A DNA stretch of 64,000 nt from Bartonella sp. M0177 (GTDB lineage Bacteria > Pseudomonadota > Alphaproteobacteria > Rhizobiales > Rhizobiaceae). Below are positions 1 to 9,391 of the stretch, piece by piece. The notes below the pieces were generated by a model, which was not told the DNA's origin, did not search any database, and saw nothing but the letters and a program-made list of their open reading frames with translations. Position numbers and translations under genes: made by a program. The stretch is from assembly GCF_016102285.1 (NCBI RefSeq), contig NZ_JACFOY010000001.1, positions 682,001-746,000 on the forward strand, written 5' to 3'. The stretch's first letter is position 1, and every line of letters begins with the position of its first letter.

Positions 1-1
1 G

Positions 2-652
2 ATTATCGGCCGCCTGTTTATCGAGGTTTTTGAAAAAGAAGCCAAAAAGCTTGGTGGTGCGGAATTTTTAGCACAGGGTACGCTTTATCCGGATGTGATC
101 GAGAGTGTGTCATTCTCGGGTGGTCCCTCGGTTACCATTAAAAGCCATCACAATGTTGGCGGTTTGCCGGAACGCATGAATATGAAACTGGTTGAACCGT
201 TACGCGAGCTTTTCAAAGATGAAGTTCGCGCTTTGGGGCGTGAGCTTGGTTTGCCGGAAAAGTTTATCGGCCGTCATCCTTTCCCCGGTCCCGGCCTTGC
301 TATTCGTTGCCCCGGTGGTGTGACCAGAGAAAAACTCAATATTCTGCGTGAGGCGGATGCGGTTTATCTTGATGAAATCCGCAAAGCCGGCCTTTATGAT
401 AAAATCTGGCAAGCTTTTGCTGTTCTTCTTCCGGTACAAACGGTGGGTGTCATGGGTGACGGACGAACATATGAATATGTTTGCGCGTTAAGAGCTGTTA
501 CCTCGGTCGACGGAATGACAGCAGACTTTTATCGTTACGATATGGACTTTCTGGCAAAAGCTGCAAACCGCATCATTAACGAGGTGCGCGGTATCAATCG
601 CGTCGTCTATGATATTACGTCGAAACCACCTGGAACAATCGAGTGGGAATAA
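2..652 (+). CDS. guaA: GMP synthase (glutamine-hydrolysing), C-terminal part
   Basis: GMP synthase converts XMP to GMP with ATP and glutamine in the cytoplasm. Only the last 216 codons are present because the frame is already open at base 2 and the start lies outside the window. The visible part is the end of the ATP pyrophosphatase domain and the dimerisation domain. Recognisable motifs are [20 protein letters not shown], the [11 protein letters not shown] stretch, and the C-terminal KPPGTIEWE that ends almost all GuaA proteins. The gene ends at TAA 650-652 and is followed by a good intrinsic terminator. No frameshift is seen. The identification is firm; the glutamine amidotransferase half cannot be assessed. 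Confidence 0.97.
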   Translation: MIGRLFIEVFEKEAKKLGGAEFLAQGTLYPDVIESVSFSGGPSVTIKSHHNVGGLPERMNMKLVEPLRELFKDEVRALGRELGLPEKFIGRHPFPGPGLAIRCPGGVTREKLNILREADAVYLDEIRKAGLYDKIWQAFAVLLPVQTVGVMGDGRTYEYVCALRAVTSVDGMTADFYRYDMDFLAKAANRIINEVRGINRVVYDITSKPPGTIEWE

Positions 653-681
653 AATAAAACCGAATATTCGAGAATATTGTA

Positions 682-718
682 AATGCCATTGAAGAACAGG
701 TTTCCTCAATGGCATTTT
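682..718 (+). terminator. Rho-independent terminator of guaA
   Basis: An 11-bp perfect inverted repeat (AATGCCATTGA / TCAATGGCATT) encloses a 13-nt loop and runs into TTTT at 715-718. It lies 30 bases after the guaA stop codon. The A-rich sequence on the other side is weaker, so I read it mainly as a plus-strand terminator. Confidence 0.85.
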
Positions 719-802
719 CTTACGTCATATTGTTAAAATGACTTTATTGTGCAGTTTCTAGTTTGAACGATAAATTCAAGAAAGCTGTTTGATCCAGAGA
801 CT

Positions 803-2140
803 TCAAACATACCGCATCAATAAAGCATAATTCAATTGAACATCGTCAGGGATGGGAATGTAGACAATATGTCCATCACCGGGTGCTACAGTAATGTCTT
901 CGTTCTTTTTATTTTTCAGCGTTTTTATTGTAAAATTGATATTGCCATCCGGCGTCATCATTTCCACTTTGTCATTCAATTCAAAGCGGTTTTTAACAGC
1001 GACTTCCGCAAGCCCGTTCACGCGTTTTCCGGTAAATTCGCCAACAAATTGCTGGCGGCCGGGAAGCGAGGAGCCGGTTGCATAATTCTGGTATTCTTTA
1101 TGTTTATGGCGTTGCAAAAAGCCTTCGGTATAACCACGGTGGGCAAGGGATTCCAGAACCACCATCAAATTGTCGTCAAAGGGACGGCCGGCCAGAGCAT
1201 CATCAATCGCCTTGCGATAAACCTGTGCAGTGCGGGCAACATAATAATGCGATTTCGTGCGACCCTCAATTTTTAAAGAATTGACACCGATGTTGATAAG
1301 TTTTTCGACATATTGGACAGCGCGAAGGTCTTTCGAATTCATGATATATGTACCATGTTCGTCTTCAAACGCGGTCATTTCGGCTTCCGGCCGATTTGCT
1401 TCATGAAGCACAAATACCTTGTCGGTGGTTGGCCCTTCGCCAAGATCGGGCTGAATTTCCCCGCTTACTGTCTCTTCAACTTTGACAATCTCGCCCAGTT
1501 CATTCTCGACACCTTCTTCGACACCATATTTCCAGCGGCAGGCATTCGTACATGTTCCCTGATTGGCGTCGCGGTGGTTGATATAGCCAGAAAGAAGGCA
1601 ACGCCCCGAATAGGCCATGCATAACGCACCATGAACAAAGACTTCCAATTCGATGTCGGGAACATTTTCACGGATTTCTTCAATTTCCTTCAGTGACAAT
1701 TCCCTTGAGAGAATGACACGCGTCAATCCCATGCTTTTCCAGAACTTGACTGTTGCCCAATTCACCGCATTCGATTGTACCGAAAGGTGAATATCAACAT
1801 CTGGAAAATTTTCCCGCACCATCATAATCAATCCCGGATCGGACATGATGAGAGCATCGGGATTCATGTCGATAACAGGTTTTAATTCGCTCACAAAACT
1901 TTTAAGCTTGCTGTTGTGGGGGGCAATGTTGACGACAACATAGAATTTTTTGCCCTGAGAATGGGCTTCGTCAATGCCTATCTTCAGATTTTCTTCATGA
2001 TTGAATTCATTATTGCGTACCCGCAAGCTGTAGCGGGGCTGGCCTGCATAAACCGCATCCGCGCCATAGGCAAAAGCGTAGCGCATAGATTTCAATGTGC
2101 CCGCAGGACTTAACAATTCGGTTTTATGAAGTTTTGACAT
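803..2140 (-). CDS. trhP: tRNA 5-hydroxyuridine modification protein, peptidase U32 family (TrhP/YegQ)
   Basis: The 445-residue protein matches the YegQ branch of the so-called peptidase U32 family. E. coli YegQ was renamed TrhP after its role in prephenate-dependent formation of 5-hydroxyuridine at the tRNA wobble position. Seen here: an N-terminal TIM-barrel start (ELLSPAGT, GADAVYAG), the U32 signature around EVFVHGALCMAYSGRCLLS near residue 170, further cysteines in GTCTNACRWKY that may bind an Fe-S cluster, and a C-terminal small beta domain. Length agrees with the E. coli protein. The start at 2140 has only a weak upstream AAGG. It stands alone between guaA (convergent) and a gene of unknown function. 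Function is inferred from the family; protease activity is not expected. Confidence 0.85.
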   Translation of the reverse strand: MSKLHKTELLSPAGTLKSMRYAFAYGADAVYAGQPRYSLRVRNNEFNHEENLKIGIDEAHSQGKKFYVVVNIAPHNSKLKSFVSELKPVIDMNPDALIMSDPGLIMMVRENFPDVDIHLSVQSNAVNWATVKFWKSMGLTRVILSRELSLKEIEEIRENVPDIELEVFVHGALCMAYSGRCLLSGYINHRDANQGTCTNACRWKYGVEEGVENELGEIVKVEETVSGEIQPDLGEGPTTDKVFVLHEANRPEAEMTAFEDEHGTYIMNSKDLRAVQYVEKLINIGVNSLKIEGRTKSHYYVARTAQVYRKAIDDALAGRPFDDNLMVVLESLAHRGYTEGFLQRHKHKEYQNYATGSSLPGRQQFVGEFTGKRVNGLAEVAVKNRFELNDKVEMMTPDGNINFTIKTLKNKKNEDITVAPGDGHIVYIPIPDDVQLNYALLMRYV

Positions 2141-2511
2141 TGATTGAAAGAGCCTTGAAAATTGAGCTGTTGTTTAGCAGAACTGGCCTATCCGTTCAAC
2201 CTGTCAGGAAACATAATTTCTCGAGATTAATCTTCATGGCAATATGCGGTTTTACCGGAATTGAAGGTTGAAGCGAGAGTTAACAGCAGGCAGAATTTTA
2301 AAAAATATAATTTAAAATAGAAGGTTAAAACTGCTTGAATTAAAATGTGCGGGTAAAAATGCGCGGGCAAAGAAAATATGCGCTATAACGATCGAATTTT
2401 TTATTCAGGCAGAAATCATCATTATACGCCATAGACGGCCACGGCTTAGGTGGCCACTTTGATGATTATGGCTTTGGTGTCCAATTTGATGAAGCAGGAT
2501 TGAAATAAACC
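2141..2511. other. Intergenic region, no gene seen
   Basis: About 370 bases of AT-rich sequence separate trhP from the next minus-strand gene. A small hairpin (GGCCAC 2437-2442 / GTGGCC 2450-2455) lies just downstream of the 2512-3012 gene but has no T-run, so it is only a possible terminator. The promoter for trhP should be in the left part, but no clear -35/-10 pair stands out. Confidence 0.4.
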
Positions 2512-3012
2512 TTAATCACAAAAATAGGCCCATTGCAGAAGGGCCTGACGCTGGCGCGGACGACAGAAAAAATCATCGGGCTCACAGTTTTTCCTGAGTT
2601 GGGCGACATGGCGGCGCATCTGTTTCCAACGTTTAATTTGCCGCCCGTCTTCGCCTTCGATACGGCGGCCCGAATAATAACGGCAATACCACTGGAACCA
2701 GCCGCGCGGGTCATTGTCATAAATCCAGCCTTTAGCCTGCCAATAGGAAAGCGGTTTTCCGGCCAATACACCATAATAATTCATGTCCGCCCGTTTGCCT
2801 TCGGGCGATAATTTTGCGCTTTGAAACCAGTTGGAAGGAAATTCGTTTCTGCAATCGGTCATATATTTTCCGCCGAAAACCCCCATTTCCAACATTTGCT
2901 TAGGGGTTAACTGCGGTTCAAAATCGGCTGAAAAGTTTTTTCCCTCTTCACACACGCGTTCATAGCGATAGCCATGTTGCATTTTGTCGTTAACCACTAC
3001 CCATAAAGACAT
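2512..3012 (-). CDS. Conserved protein of unknown function
   Basis: A soluble protein of about 166 residues, rich in aromatic residues, arginine and tryptophan, with no signal peptide or membrane segment. I recognise the family as a widespread conserved hypothetical protein without an assigned reaction. Its most characteristic part is the WIYDNDPRGWFQWYCRYYSGRR block followed by a QIKRWKQMRRH helix and a cysteine pair (NCEPDDFFCR). An earlier in-frame ATG at 3027 exists. I prefer the ATG at 3012 because a GGGG purine run sits about nine bases before it, while nothing resembling a ribosome site precedes 3027. It is flanked by trhP and the autotransporter gene on the same strand with wide gaps, so it is probably its own unit. 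No function is claimed. Confidence 0.75.
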   Translation of the reverse strand: MSLWVVVNDKMQHGYRYERVCEEGKNFSADFEPQLTPKQMLEMGVFGGKYMTDCRNEFPSNWFQSAKLSPEGKRADMNYYGVLAGKPLSYWQAKGWIYDNDPRGWFQWYCRYYSGRRIEGEDGRQIKRWKQMRRHVAQLRKNCEPDDFFCRPRQRQALLQWAYFCD

Positions 3013-3180
3013 GGAATATTGCCCCATTGTTTGAACGAATAAACGAATAGTTATGTCGGAAGATAAAAAGTCCAGTGTTCGGATAAAAAGAGAATGAACG
3101 CGGGTTTGCTATTCAGGGTAATTGAGGTTTTCGGTTTTTCAACCGGAACGGACTTCAAGGATTATTCCCCATCGCATGGA

Positions 3181-3200
3181 TGAAGAAGAATCCTTCTTCA
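3181..3200 (-). terminator. Small hairpin after the autotransporter gene
   Basis: TGAAGAAG and CTTCTTCA form an 8-bp perfect stem with a 4-nt loop, three bases after the stop codon of the autotransporter gene. There is no T-run behind it on the minus strand, so it may be an RNA 3'-end structure instead of a true intrinsic terminator. Confidence 0.4.
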
Positions 3201-3203
3201 AAT

Positions 3204-6200
3204 TCAGAATTTAATTCTTAAACCTACTGTGCCGCCGAAGCTGTAATTATCGCTGATATTTTTAAAAGCACTACGTATATTTGTTTCGCCATAAAGTGAC
3301 CAATTATCGTTATTCCAATTATAACTGCCACCCAATCCAAGTCCGGCCTGAAAATCTTCATTTTCATTCCGGAACGAAGTGCCGGAAACATCCACTTTCG
3401 TTCCATCAAGAAATTCATAGTAAAGATTGCCTATGCCATATAGGAGTGTGCGACGCCGGTCTCCGCTATCGGATATCCACGTGTTATCTCTACTGAAAGC
3501 GAGGCCCGCACGACCTTCCAGACTGTCACCGTCTCTTAGAGATACTTTTGTATCCAAGCCATCGCGAAAACTGTCAAAATCTATCGACGAATAAGAAAGT
3601 TGGACTTGCGGTGTTATATCCCATGTTTCTGTCAATTTTAACCGATGGCCAGCCTCTGCCGAAAGAGCGTAGCCAAAACCGTTTTCGTTTTTCGTATCCG
3701 AACGGCTGAAATTCTTCGAATTGAAATCGGTTTCATACCAGGTGGCTTGCGATTGTAAATCGACATAACTGCCATTGAAGCCATACCATGTCGCTGCAGC
3801 CCCTATACCATATCCGTCCGCCTCGACTTTGCCATGCCCGTCATCGGAGCGGACAGATGCTTCCGCACGACCGAAATGACCGCTCAAAGATCCAATCAGG
3901 ATTCCGTTGGCGTTTTCAACGAGTGCACCATCAATGCCGCTTTGCATGCGCCATAGATCAAGATCATAATGTTCATCTGTCGGCGAATGTGAGGGGGTTA
4001 CTTTGCCTGTGCTTCCCTCCATGCGTCCCCAAAAACCGCTGTGTTCAATAAGCTTCGAGGCTTGATCGGAAAGATGAACTTCATTCACCGTATTATCGGT
4101 TCCATCCGCCCAAAAGCGGTTACCAACTCGTTGCTGCAACGTCGACAAACGATTGAGACTTGTGAGCACTTGAGGATAAGCTTCATAAAGCGGAACTGAC
4201 GGGCCGTAATAAGGTTTTGCGGGCAAGGTTCCACCACCTGTATCATCGCCACCTGTGCCTGTGCCAGTGCCATTATTTCCTTCATCCGGATTGGAGGCAT
4301 CTGCCGGCGAACGAAGATACCAGTCATAGGTGAATTCATCGTCCCCATAAACATCGCGGTTACCGGATTTTTTTGCTGCTCCACGCTTGAGCAAATAGGC
4401 ATAAGCAGTGTCGGAACCGACAACGGCCATGATACCGTCGTCACGTTGATATCCACGCCCCCAGCCGCTACCGATGACAAAGCTGTCTTCTCCAGTTGTT
4501 GCGCCATTTATTGCGTCAACGACTTTTATGCCCTCATATGCGGTTTTTTTACTTAACCTGCCGAAAATTAAATCATCGATATAAAGTTTCGTCTTCCCAG
4601 AGGCAGTTCCGCCATCAATGACAAGCCGGTCAGAAGCGGCGCCGTCGCCATTGAGATCACTGTTAAGGCGAATTCCACCATTGTTTCCGATATAATCACC
4701 TTTGACGATCAGCTTGTCTGTAATATTGTCATTGGTCGTATCTCCCATATCGATTATACCGCCATTTTTAAGAATGACCTTTGAGGAAGCTCGTAACGCG
4801 CTTTCGCTAAAGATGGTGGGGGCAGAGTTATTTCCTTGATAATTATTGTGGTTGATAGCCAATATGCTGTTGTTTTCAATGATAAAATCAAGATTATCTT
4901 TACTTTTTATATCGTCGGTTAATGTGAGTTTTGCGCCATCGGCAAGTTTTATTTTCCTCCAATTATCGCCGAAGTTGACACCCCGTGCGAGATCATCGGC
5001 AGTAAATGAACCACCTTTAATAATGCTACGGGAAAGGGTAAGTTCTTTGTCGTTTCCATTGCCGGCCAATGCGTGTTTGAACTTGCCGGAATTAGCGATA
5101 TTAGCAATGGTCGCCTGATCGCCATCTCCTCCGCCCATATCAAATCCGCCAGACCAAATGCCGCCCGACCATACGAGATTATCTTTTCCGTCGCCAGCCT
5201 GGACAAGCCCCCGCACCTCGGACAAAGGATTTGTAAAAACAAGTGTATCGCCATTCTGACTGCCTTTGACGGCCACTACATCATCGGCTTTTGCAAGTAA
5301 ACGCCCGCTATTGGTAAATTTGGTTCCGTCAGGCGAATTTGACGACCTGTTTGTTAAATTGACCAACAGCGCATTTTCAGTGTCGGATTGAATTGTTCCG
5401 GCATTTTCAGATGATGAAGAGGTTCCTGCTAACCAGCCGGAGCCGGTGGCATTATTATCCATCGTCACAGTTGCATAGTTTTTTACAATCCCTGTTGTAT
5501 TGGTGCGTATACCGGTTGCGTTCCCTGTGACATTGATTGTGTAACCAGACCCTATAATGGCATTGGAATTCAAAATAGCATCATTCAATTGTGCATTGCG
5601 GAAATCATAGCCAACACCATTGGCTGAAACATTGATGGTCACTGTGGAAGCATGTAACGTTTCACTTTCATCAACATAACCTGTTACAAGACCGACTGCC
5701 GTGCGTATACCGGAACCGCTCCCTCCCACATTGATAACGGAGCCTTTGAAAGCTATAGCTGCCGCGAAATCAGGTTCTGTCGAACTAATATTATTTTCGA
5801 TCCCGTTCCCTGTACCGGCACCGACCGTAATCTTGTCGCCACCCAATATGATCCCTTTGGCATCCGAATTTAACAAAACACCGTGGGCGCTTCCGAAGAC
5901 ATTGATTTCCCCCTGATTTCCGGAAGCATTCACAAAAGCGTTTTTCTCGAGGTAAATACCGGCAATTCCATCATTAACAGTTATATTGCCGGTGTTAATA
6001 ATGTTCGCCTGCGTGTCTCTGCCGACCAATCCTTCGATATGGAGTCCGATCCCATTGGCGACGTTAATATTGTTATAGTTTTCCAGACGCCCACCTTCAA
6101 TCACATGGATTCCGGTAGCATTAGTGCTGTTTGTCATGTCAATGGTGCCGCGATTGACCAGAAGGGCACTGTTGCGCGTGATGAAACCGGTCACGTTTTT

Positions 6201-8894
6201 GGCGTTGGTTGTGATATCTGCATAATTGGTGAGTTTTGTTGAACTATATTCTTCATTTGTATAGCTTGAATCGATCAAATGGTAACGGCCGTCCACGATG
6301 CCGCCAATTGCTCCCTCTGCGGTAAGATAGATTTTACGGTCAAGTTGACCTTCAGCACTGATTTGGCCTATGGCACCACCATTAATAAAAACAGCAGCAG
6401 CTCCCTTCTTATTAACGGTAAGATGAGCATCTCTGGTTTCGATCGTTGTTTGGTTTCCCTTGCTATCCGCACCGGAACCTTCAATAATGACACTATCTTC
6501 TCCGGATGCCGTCAAATACTCGCCATGGCCATAAAAGCCGGCACCTCCATCCATCCGGAATAGATTGGATTGATCCGCATTCACTTCCATGTTCTTGGCG
6601 CTATTTTCAATTTGGCTTCCCGCGCCATAGACATAAAACGCGATTTGTCGCTTACCCCTTACAAAAGTCGGATTGGCATTTTCTGTTACGCTTGCATAAC
6701 CGCCATCACGAACGTAAACCCCTACAGCACCATCACCGGTAAGGTCGATGGAACCATCAATAAAAGCTCTTGCACGGTGTGTCGCATCAGGATGCCCTTC
6801 GACCCATACGCCGTAATTGCGTATCAATTTGTCAGTTTGTGCGGAGCTGGAGACAACCACATGACTTGTGCTGGTCAATGTTGCGGTTGCATCATTAATA
6901 CCTGTTTGTTGCACTTTTGTTGAAAGGACGTAAACACCAACACCATTAATCCCGTTAAGTTTGATCGTTCCATTATTGATGACATTATTGATAATATCGT
7001 TACCGTTTTTTACGATTGTACCGTTGTTAACAACCTTCATCCCGTAGTTGCGTGCCGTAGCGCTGCCAGTCGAGGGAACTGCTGCTCCGTTTATCTCTAT
7101 CGTACCATTATTGACCAGTTTGAGAGCGTGATAGTATTCAGCTTCAATCGGGATATCGGCAGCCATAGCGGCTGCGTTTTGCATGTTTTTACCGATAATA
7201 ATAGAACCATTATTTGTCGCTGTTGCATTACTTGAAGCCATAATGCCGTAAAATTGGGTATTATTGGCGTTCGTTGTATCACTCACAATATCGGTATCGC
7301 TATATTGAGCAGCCCTGCCGATATAAATAGTTCCCGAAGAATTGTTGGTGAAACTTGAATAAAGCGAGTCTATAGCAACTCCGGCAACTTTTCCCGGCAG
7401 GCCGTCATTGTTAACGCCAACATTGATAATTCCGTCATTCGTTGCAATGCCGGAGTTATGAAGATAAATTCCGTTGCTATATGCGATTGATTGTTCATTC
7501 GAACGGCTGACAGCAACATTTATTATTCCTGCATTATGAAATGTGCCACCGTAAAATGCTTCTACAGCCGAACCGGAATAAAATTCTTCGTCATTTTGAC
7601 TATTGTTGACGTTTGTGTCATGCACAACCGACTCGCGAAATCCGGAATTGATGACACCGAAATTGTTGCCAGTCGTATGAGTGCTGTTCTCGTTGTCAGG
7701 ATCGCGGTTTGAACCCAGAATAACAGCAGAATTTCCCCGTGCCGAAACAATTCCGCCTTTTTCGATTAAAACTTCACTCCCCCCTTCTGCAACGAGTGCT
7801 CCCGACATCTTTGCCGGATCAAAGCCGACATCAATTTGACCAGTTGAAGTAACAACAATTTTTCCGCCGTTACTCGCATACATAGCACGGGTATTGCCTT
7901 GGTCTTCGAAAATTTTATCAGTGTCAGGGATTGTGGATCCGAGACTTGTTATAGGTACCGATGTGAATTCCGGTTGTGCAGCAGCGAATGCATCATCGTA
8001 AGCTTGTTGGGTTTTCAGGTTGGGAAACCTCTTATCTTGTAAAGCGTTGACAAGTTCCCGATTGTAGGCTTTTAGCTCCTCGACATTTGTAATTACACGG
8101 GTTGTTCCATCATATCCGGTAAATGAATGAGGAAAAACAGGAACTGAAATTTCACGGACAATGGCATCTTTGTTCAAAGTAAAGGCGCGGGATTCAAATG
8201 AATTTTTCGATGCCCAATTTACAACACTGCCTTCCCCATCTGCCCATGTCAAATTCGAATTCTTAAGAGCGAGATAAACGGTTTTTTTGGGGTTTAAAAA
8301 ACCGTTTCCTCTAAAATCATCCAGATTGACGGTTAACTCTCCTCCACTTTCAGCTTTGCCAAAACCGGCGCTGATATATTGATTATCATCAACTTGTTCG
8401 GGCGTCAGATATTTCGCATCTCCCCAGTCGGAAACTTCGAAAGACTGATCCGGATAAACATTTACTGTAGAAACTTGTCCACCACTATCAGTTATCGTCG
8501 TGATTCCATTCTTGGCTCCCATTGAAAGATGGGTTTTGCCATTTGTACTGCTATCAAGATCTCCAAGCCGGTTCAGTTCTTCACTTACGCCGCGTTTTCC
8601 TTGTGCGAGCGAGGAAAGATCGCCTTTGATCGTGAGTTTGTTTCCTGCTCCGGAAACCAGCGCTGCACCTACATAATGATCACTTGTTTGCGGATTGAAT
8701 GTTTCACTTGAAACAGTGCATGTATTATTAATAGCTGCCTCGCCGCCTGACCAGTTGGAACCAACATTGCAAACGGAATTTGCATAAAGAGGAAAAGCGC
8801 CGGTACAGAATGAAAAGCTCGCAGTGCCGCAAATGATGATAGTTTTAAAAGAAAAGGGGGTATATTTCTTTCTGCGGCTACGAAACTTTATCAT
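3204..8894 (-). CDS. Large type Va autotransporter adhesin/effector
   Basis: About 1,896 residues. The N-terminus is basic (KFRSRRKK), followed by a hydrophobic signal segment ending near ANS. The passenger, roughly residues 40-1530, is made of many short degenerate beta-helix repeats dominated by NNGTI, NSGII and GNGIENN-like units. A Gly/Thr/Asp-rich linker lies near residues 1535-1565. The C-terminal ~290 residues are an autotransporter beta-barrel ending in LRIKF, with the terminal aromatic that the BAM complex recognises. An ATG at 8909 is also in frame, but an AAGGAA ribosome site lies inside those first codons and is well spaced for the ATG at 8894, so I start there. By family it is exported by Sec, inserted in the outer membrane and displays the passenger outside. 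The ligand is unknown. Bartonella has related families (Iba, BafA), but I cannot assign it to one. Confidence 0.9.
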   Translation of the reverse strand: MIKFRSRRKKYTPFSFKTIIICGTASFSFCTGAFPLYANSVCNVGSNWSGGEAAINNTCTVSSETFNPQTSDHYVGAALVSGAGNKLTIKGDLSSLAQGKRGVSEELNRLGDLDSSTNGKTHLSMGAKNGITTITDSGGQVSTVNVYPDQSFEVSDWGDAKYLTPEQVDDNQYISAGFGKAESGGELTVNLDDFRGNGFLNPKKTVYLALKNSNLTWADGEGSVVNWASKNSFESRAFTLNKDAIVREISVPVFPHSFTGYDGTTRVITNVEELKAYNRELVNALQDKRFPNLKTQQAYDDAFAAAQPEFTSVPITSLGSTIPDTDKIFEDQGNTRAMYASNGGKIVVTSTGQIDVGFDPAKMSGALVAEGGSEVLIEKGGIVSARGNSAVILGSNRDPDNENSTHTTGNNFGVINSGFRESVVHDTNVNNSQNDEEFYSGSAVEAFYGGTFHNAGIINVAVSRSNEQSIAYSNGIYLHNSGIATNDGIINVGVNNDGLPGKVAGVAIDSLYSSFTNNSSGTIYIGRAAQYSDTDIVSDTTNANNTQFYGIMASSNATATNNGSIIIGKNMQNAAAMAADIPIEAEYYHALKLVNNGTIEINGAAVPSTGSATARNYGMKVVNNGTIVKNGNDIINNVINNGTIKLNGINGVGVYVLSTKVQQTGINDATATLTSTSHVVVSSSAQTDKLIRNYGVWVEGHPDATHRARAFIDGSIDLTGDGAVGVYVRDGGYASVTENANPTFVRGKRQIAFYVYGAGSQIENSAKNMEVNADQSNLFRMDGGAGFYGHGEYLTASGEDSVIIEGSGADSKGNQTTIETRDAHLTVNKKGAAAVFINGGAIGQISAEGQLDRKIYLTAEGAIGGIVDGRYHLIDSSYTNEEYSSTKLTNYADITTNAKNVTGFITRNSALLVNRGTIDMTNSTNATGIHVIEGGRLENYNNINVANGIGLHIEGLVGRDTQANIINTGNITVNDGIAGIYLEKNAFVNASGNQGEINVFGSAHGVLLNSDAKGIILGGDKITVGAGTGNGIENNISSTEPDFAAAIAFKGSVINVGGSGSGIRTAVGLVTGYVDESETLHASTVTINVSANGVGYDFRNAQLNDAILNSNAIIGSGYTINVTGNATGIRTNTTGIVKNYATVTMDNNATGSGWLAGTSSSSENAGTIQSDTENALLVNLTNRSSNSPDGTKFTNSGRLLAKADDVVAVKGSQNGDTLVFTNPLSEVRGLVQAGDGKDNLVWSGGIWSGGFDMGGGDGDQATIANIANSGKFKHALAGNGNDKELTLSRSIIKGGSFTADDLARGVNFGDNWRKIKLADGAKLTLTDDIKSKDNLDFIIENNSILAINHNNYQGNNSAPTIFSESALRASSKVILKNGGIIDMGDTTNDNITDKLIVKGDYIGNNGGIRLNSDLNGDGAASDRLVIDGGTASGKTKLYIDDLIFGRLSKKTAYEGIKVVDAINGATTGEDSFVIGSGWGRGYQRDDGIMAVVGSDTAYAYLLKRGAAKKSGNRDVYGDDEFTYDWYLRSPADASNPDEGNNGTGTGTGGDDTGGGTLPAKPYYGPSVPLYEAYPQVLTSLNRLSTLQQRVGNRFWADGTDNTVNEVHLSDQASKLIEHSGFWGRMEGSTGKVTPSHSPTDEHYDLDLWRMQSGIDGALVENANGILIGSLSGHFGRAEASVRSDDGHGKVEADGYGIGAAATWYGFNGSYVDLQSQATWYETDFNSKNFSRSDTKNENGFGYALSAEAGHRLKLTETWDITPQVQLSYSSIDFDSFRDGLDTKVSLRDGDSLEGRAGLAFSRDNTWISDSGDRRRTLLYGIGNLYYEFLDGTKVDVSGTSFRNENEDFQAGLGLGGSYNWNNDNWSLYGETNIRSAFKNISDNYSFGGTVGLRIKF

Positions 8895-9391
8895 CAACAG
8901 TTCCTTCATTATATAGTCTGACTGGAACAGTGTTTTGATTGAATTTTTTATTTCCAGATACTTAGACGCTCATACTAAAGTGGGTATTGGAAATGCGCCC
9001 CGGATGGATAGATATTGAATGTTCATCACGGATTGTGAAACTTGAAATAACGTATCACAAATTCGGCTTTTCCTAAGAACCGTAAGTTGTATATAATCTA
9101 CGAGTTCAATATTCAATAAAATGAACCAAAATATCAAAGTTTTAAACAAGATTAAAAGGAATAAGGTAAGCGAATTATTTTAAGAAATAACGAAAGAGCA
9201 CACCTCAAAATTTAAAAAACAGAGAGTGTTTGACGTAAAAAATCCCCGTTCAAAAGTGCAAAAGATAGAAGCAAAATGCCAGTCATTGATGATATACTCA
9301 TCGTCTATGAAAAAACTTCGGAAACTTGCCGCCTATATCCATATCGGCAGAATTTTTTCAATAGAATGATAGCGATGATCTGATCTTTTTC
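8895..9391. other. Long intergenic region upstream of the autotransporter gene
   Basis: About 500 bases of AT-rich DNA with runs of A and T on both strands and no convincing open frame. It must hold the autotransporter promoter and the 3' end of the sensor-kinase operon. I see no clear terminator and no unambiguous -35/-10 pair. Confidence 0.4.

Noticed and set aside
836..1276. 146-codon plus-strand frame opposite trhP.
   Set aside because: It is the antisense shadow of the strongly conserved trhP frame.
4085..7750. Several frames of 60-140 codons on both strands within the autotransporter gene.
   Set aside because: They are by-products of the repetitive passenger and linker; the 1,900-codon frame has signal peptide and barrel.
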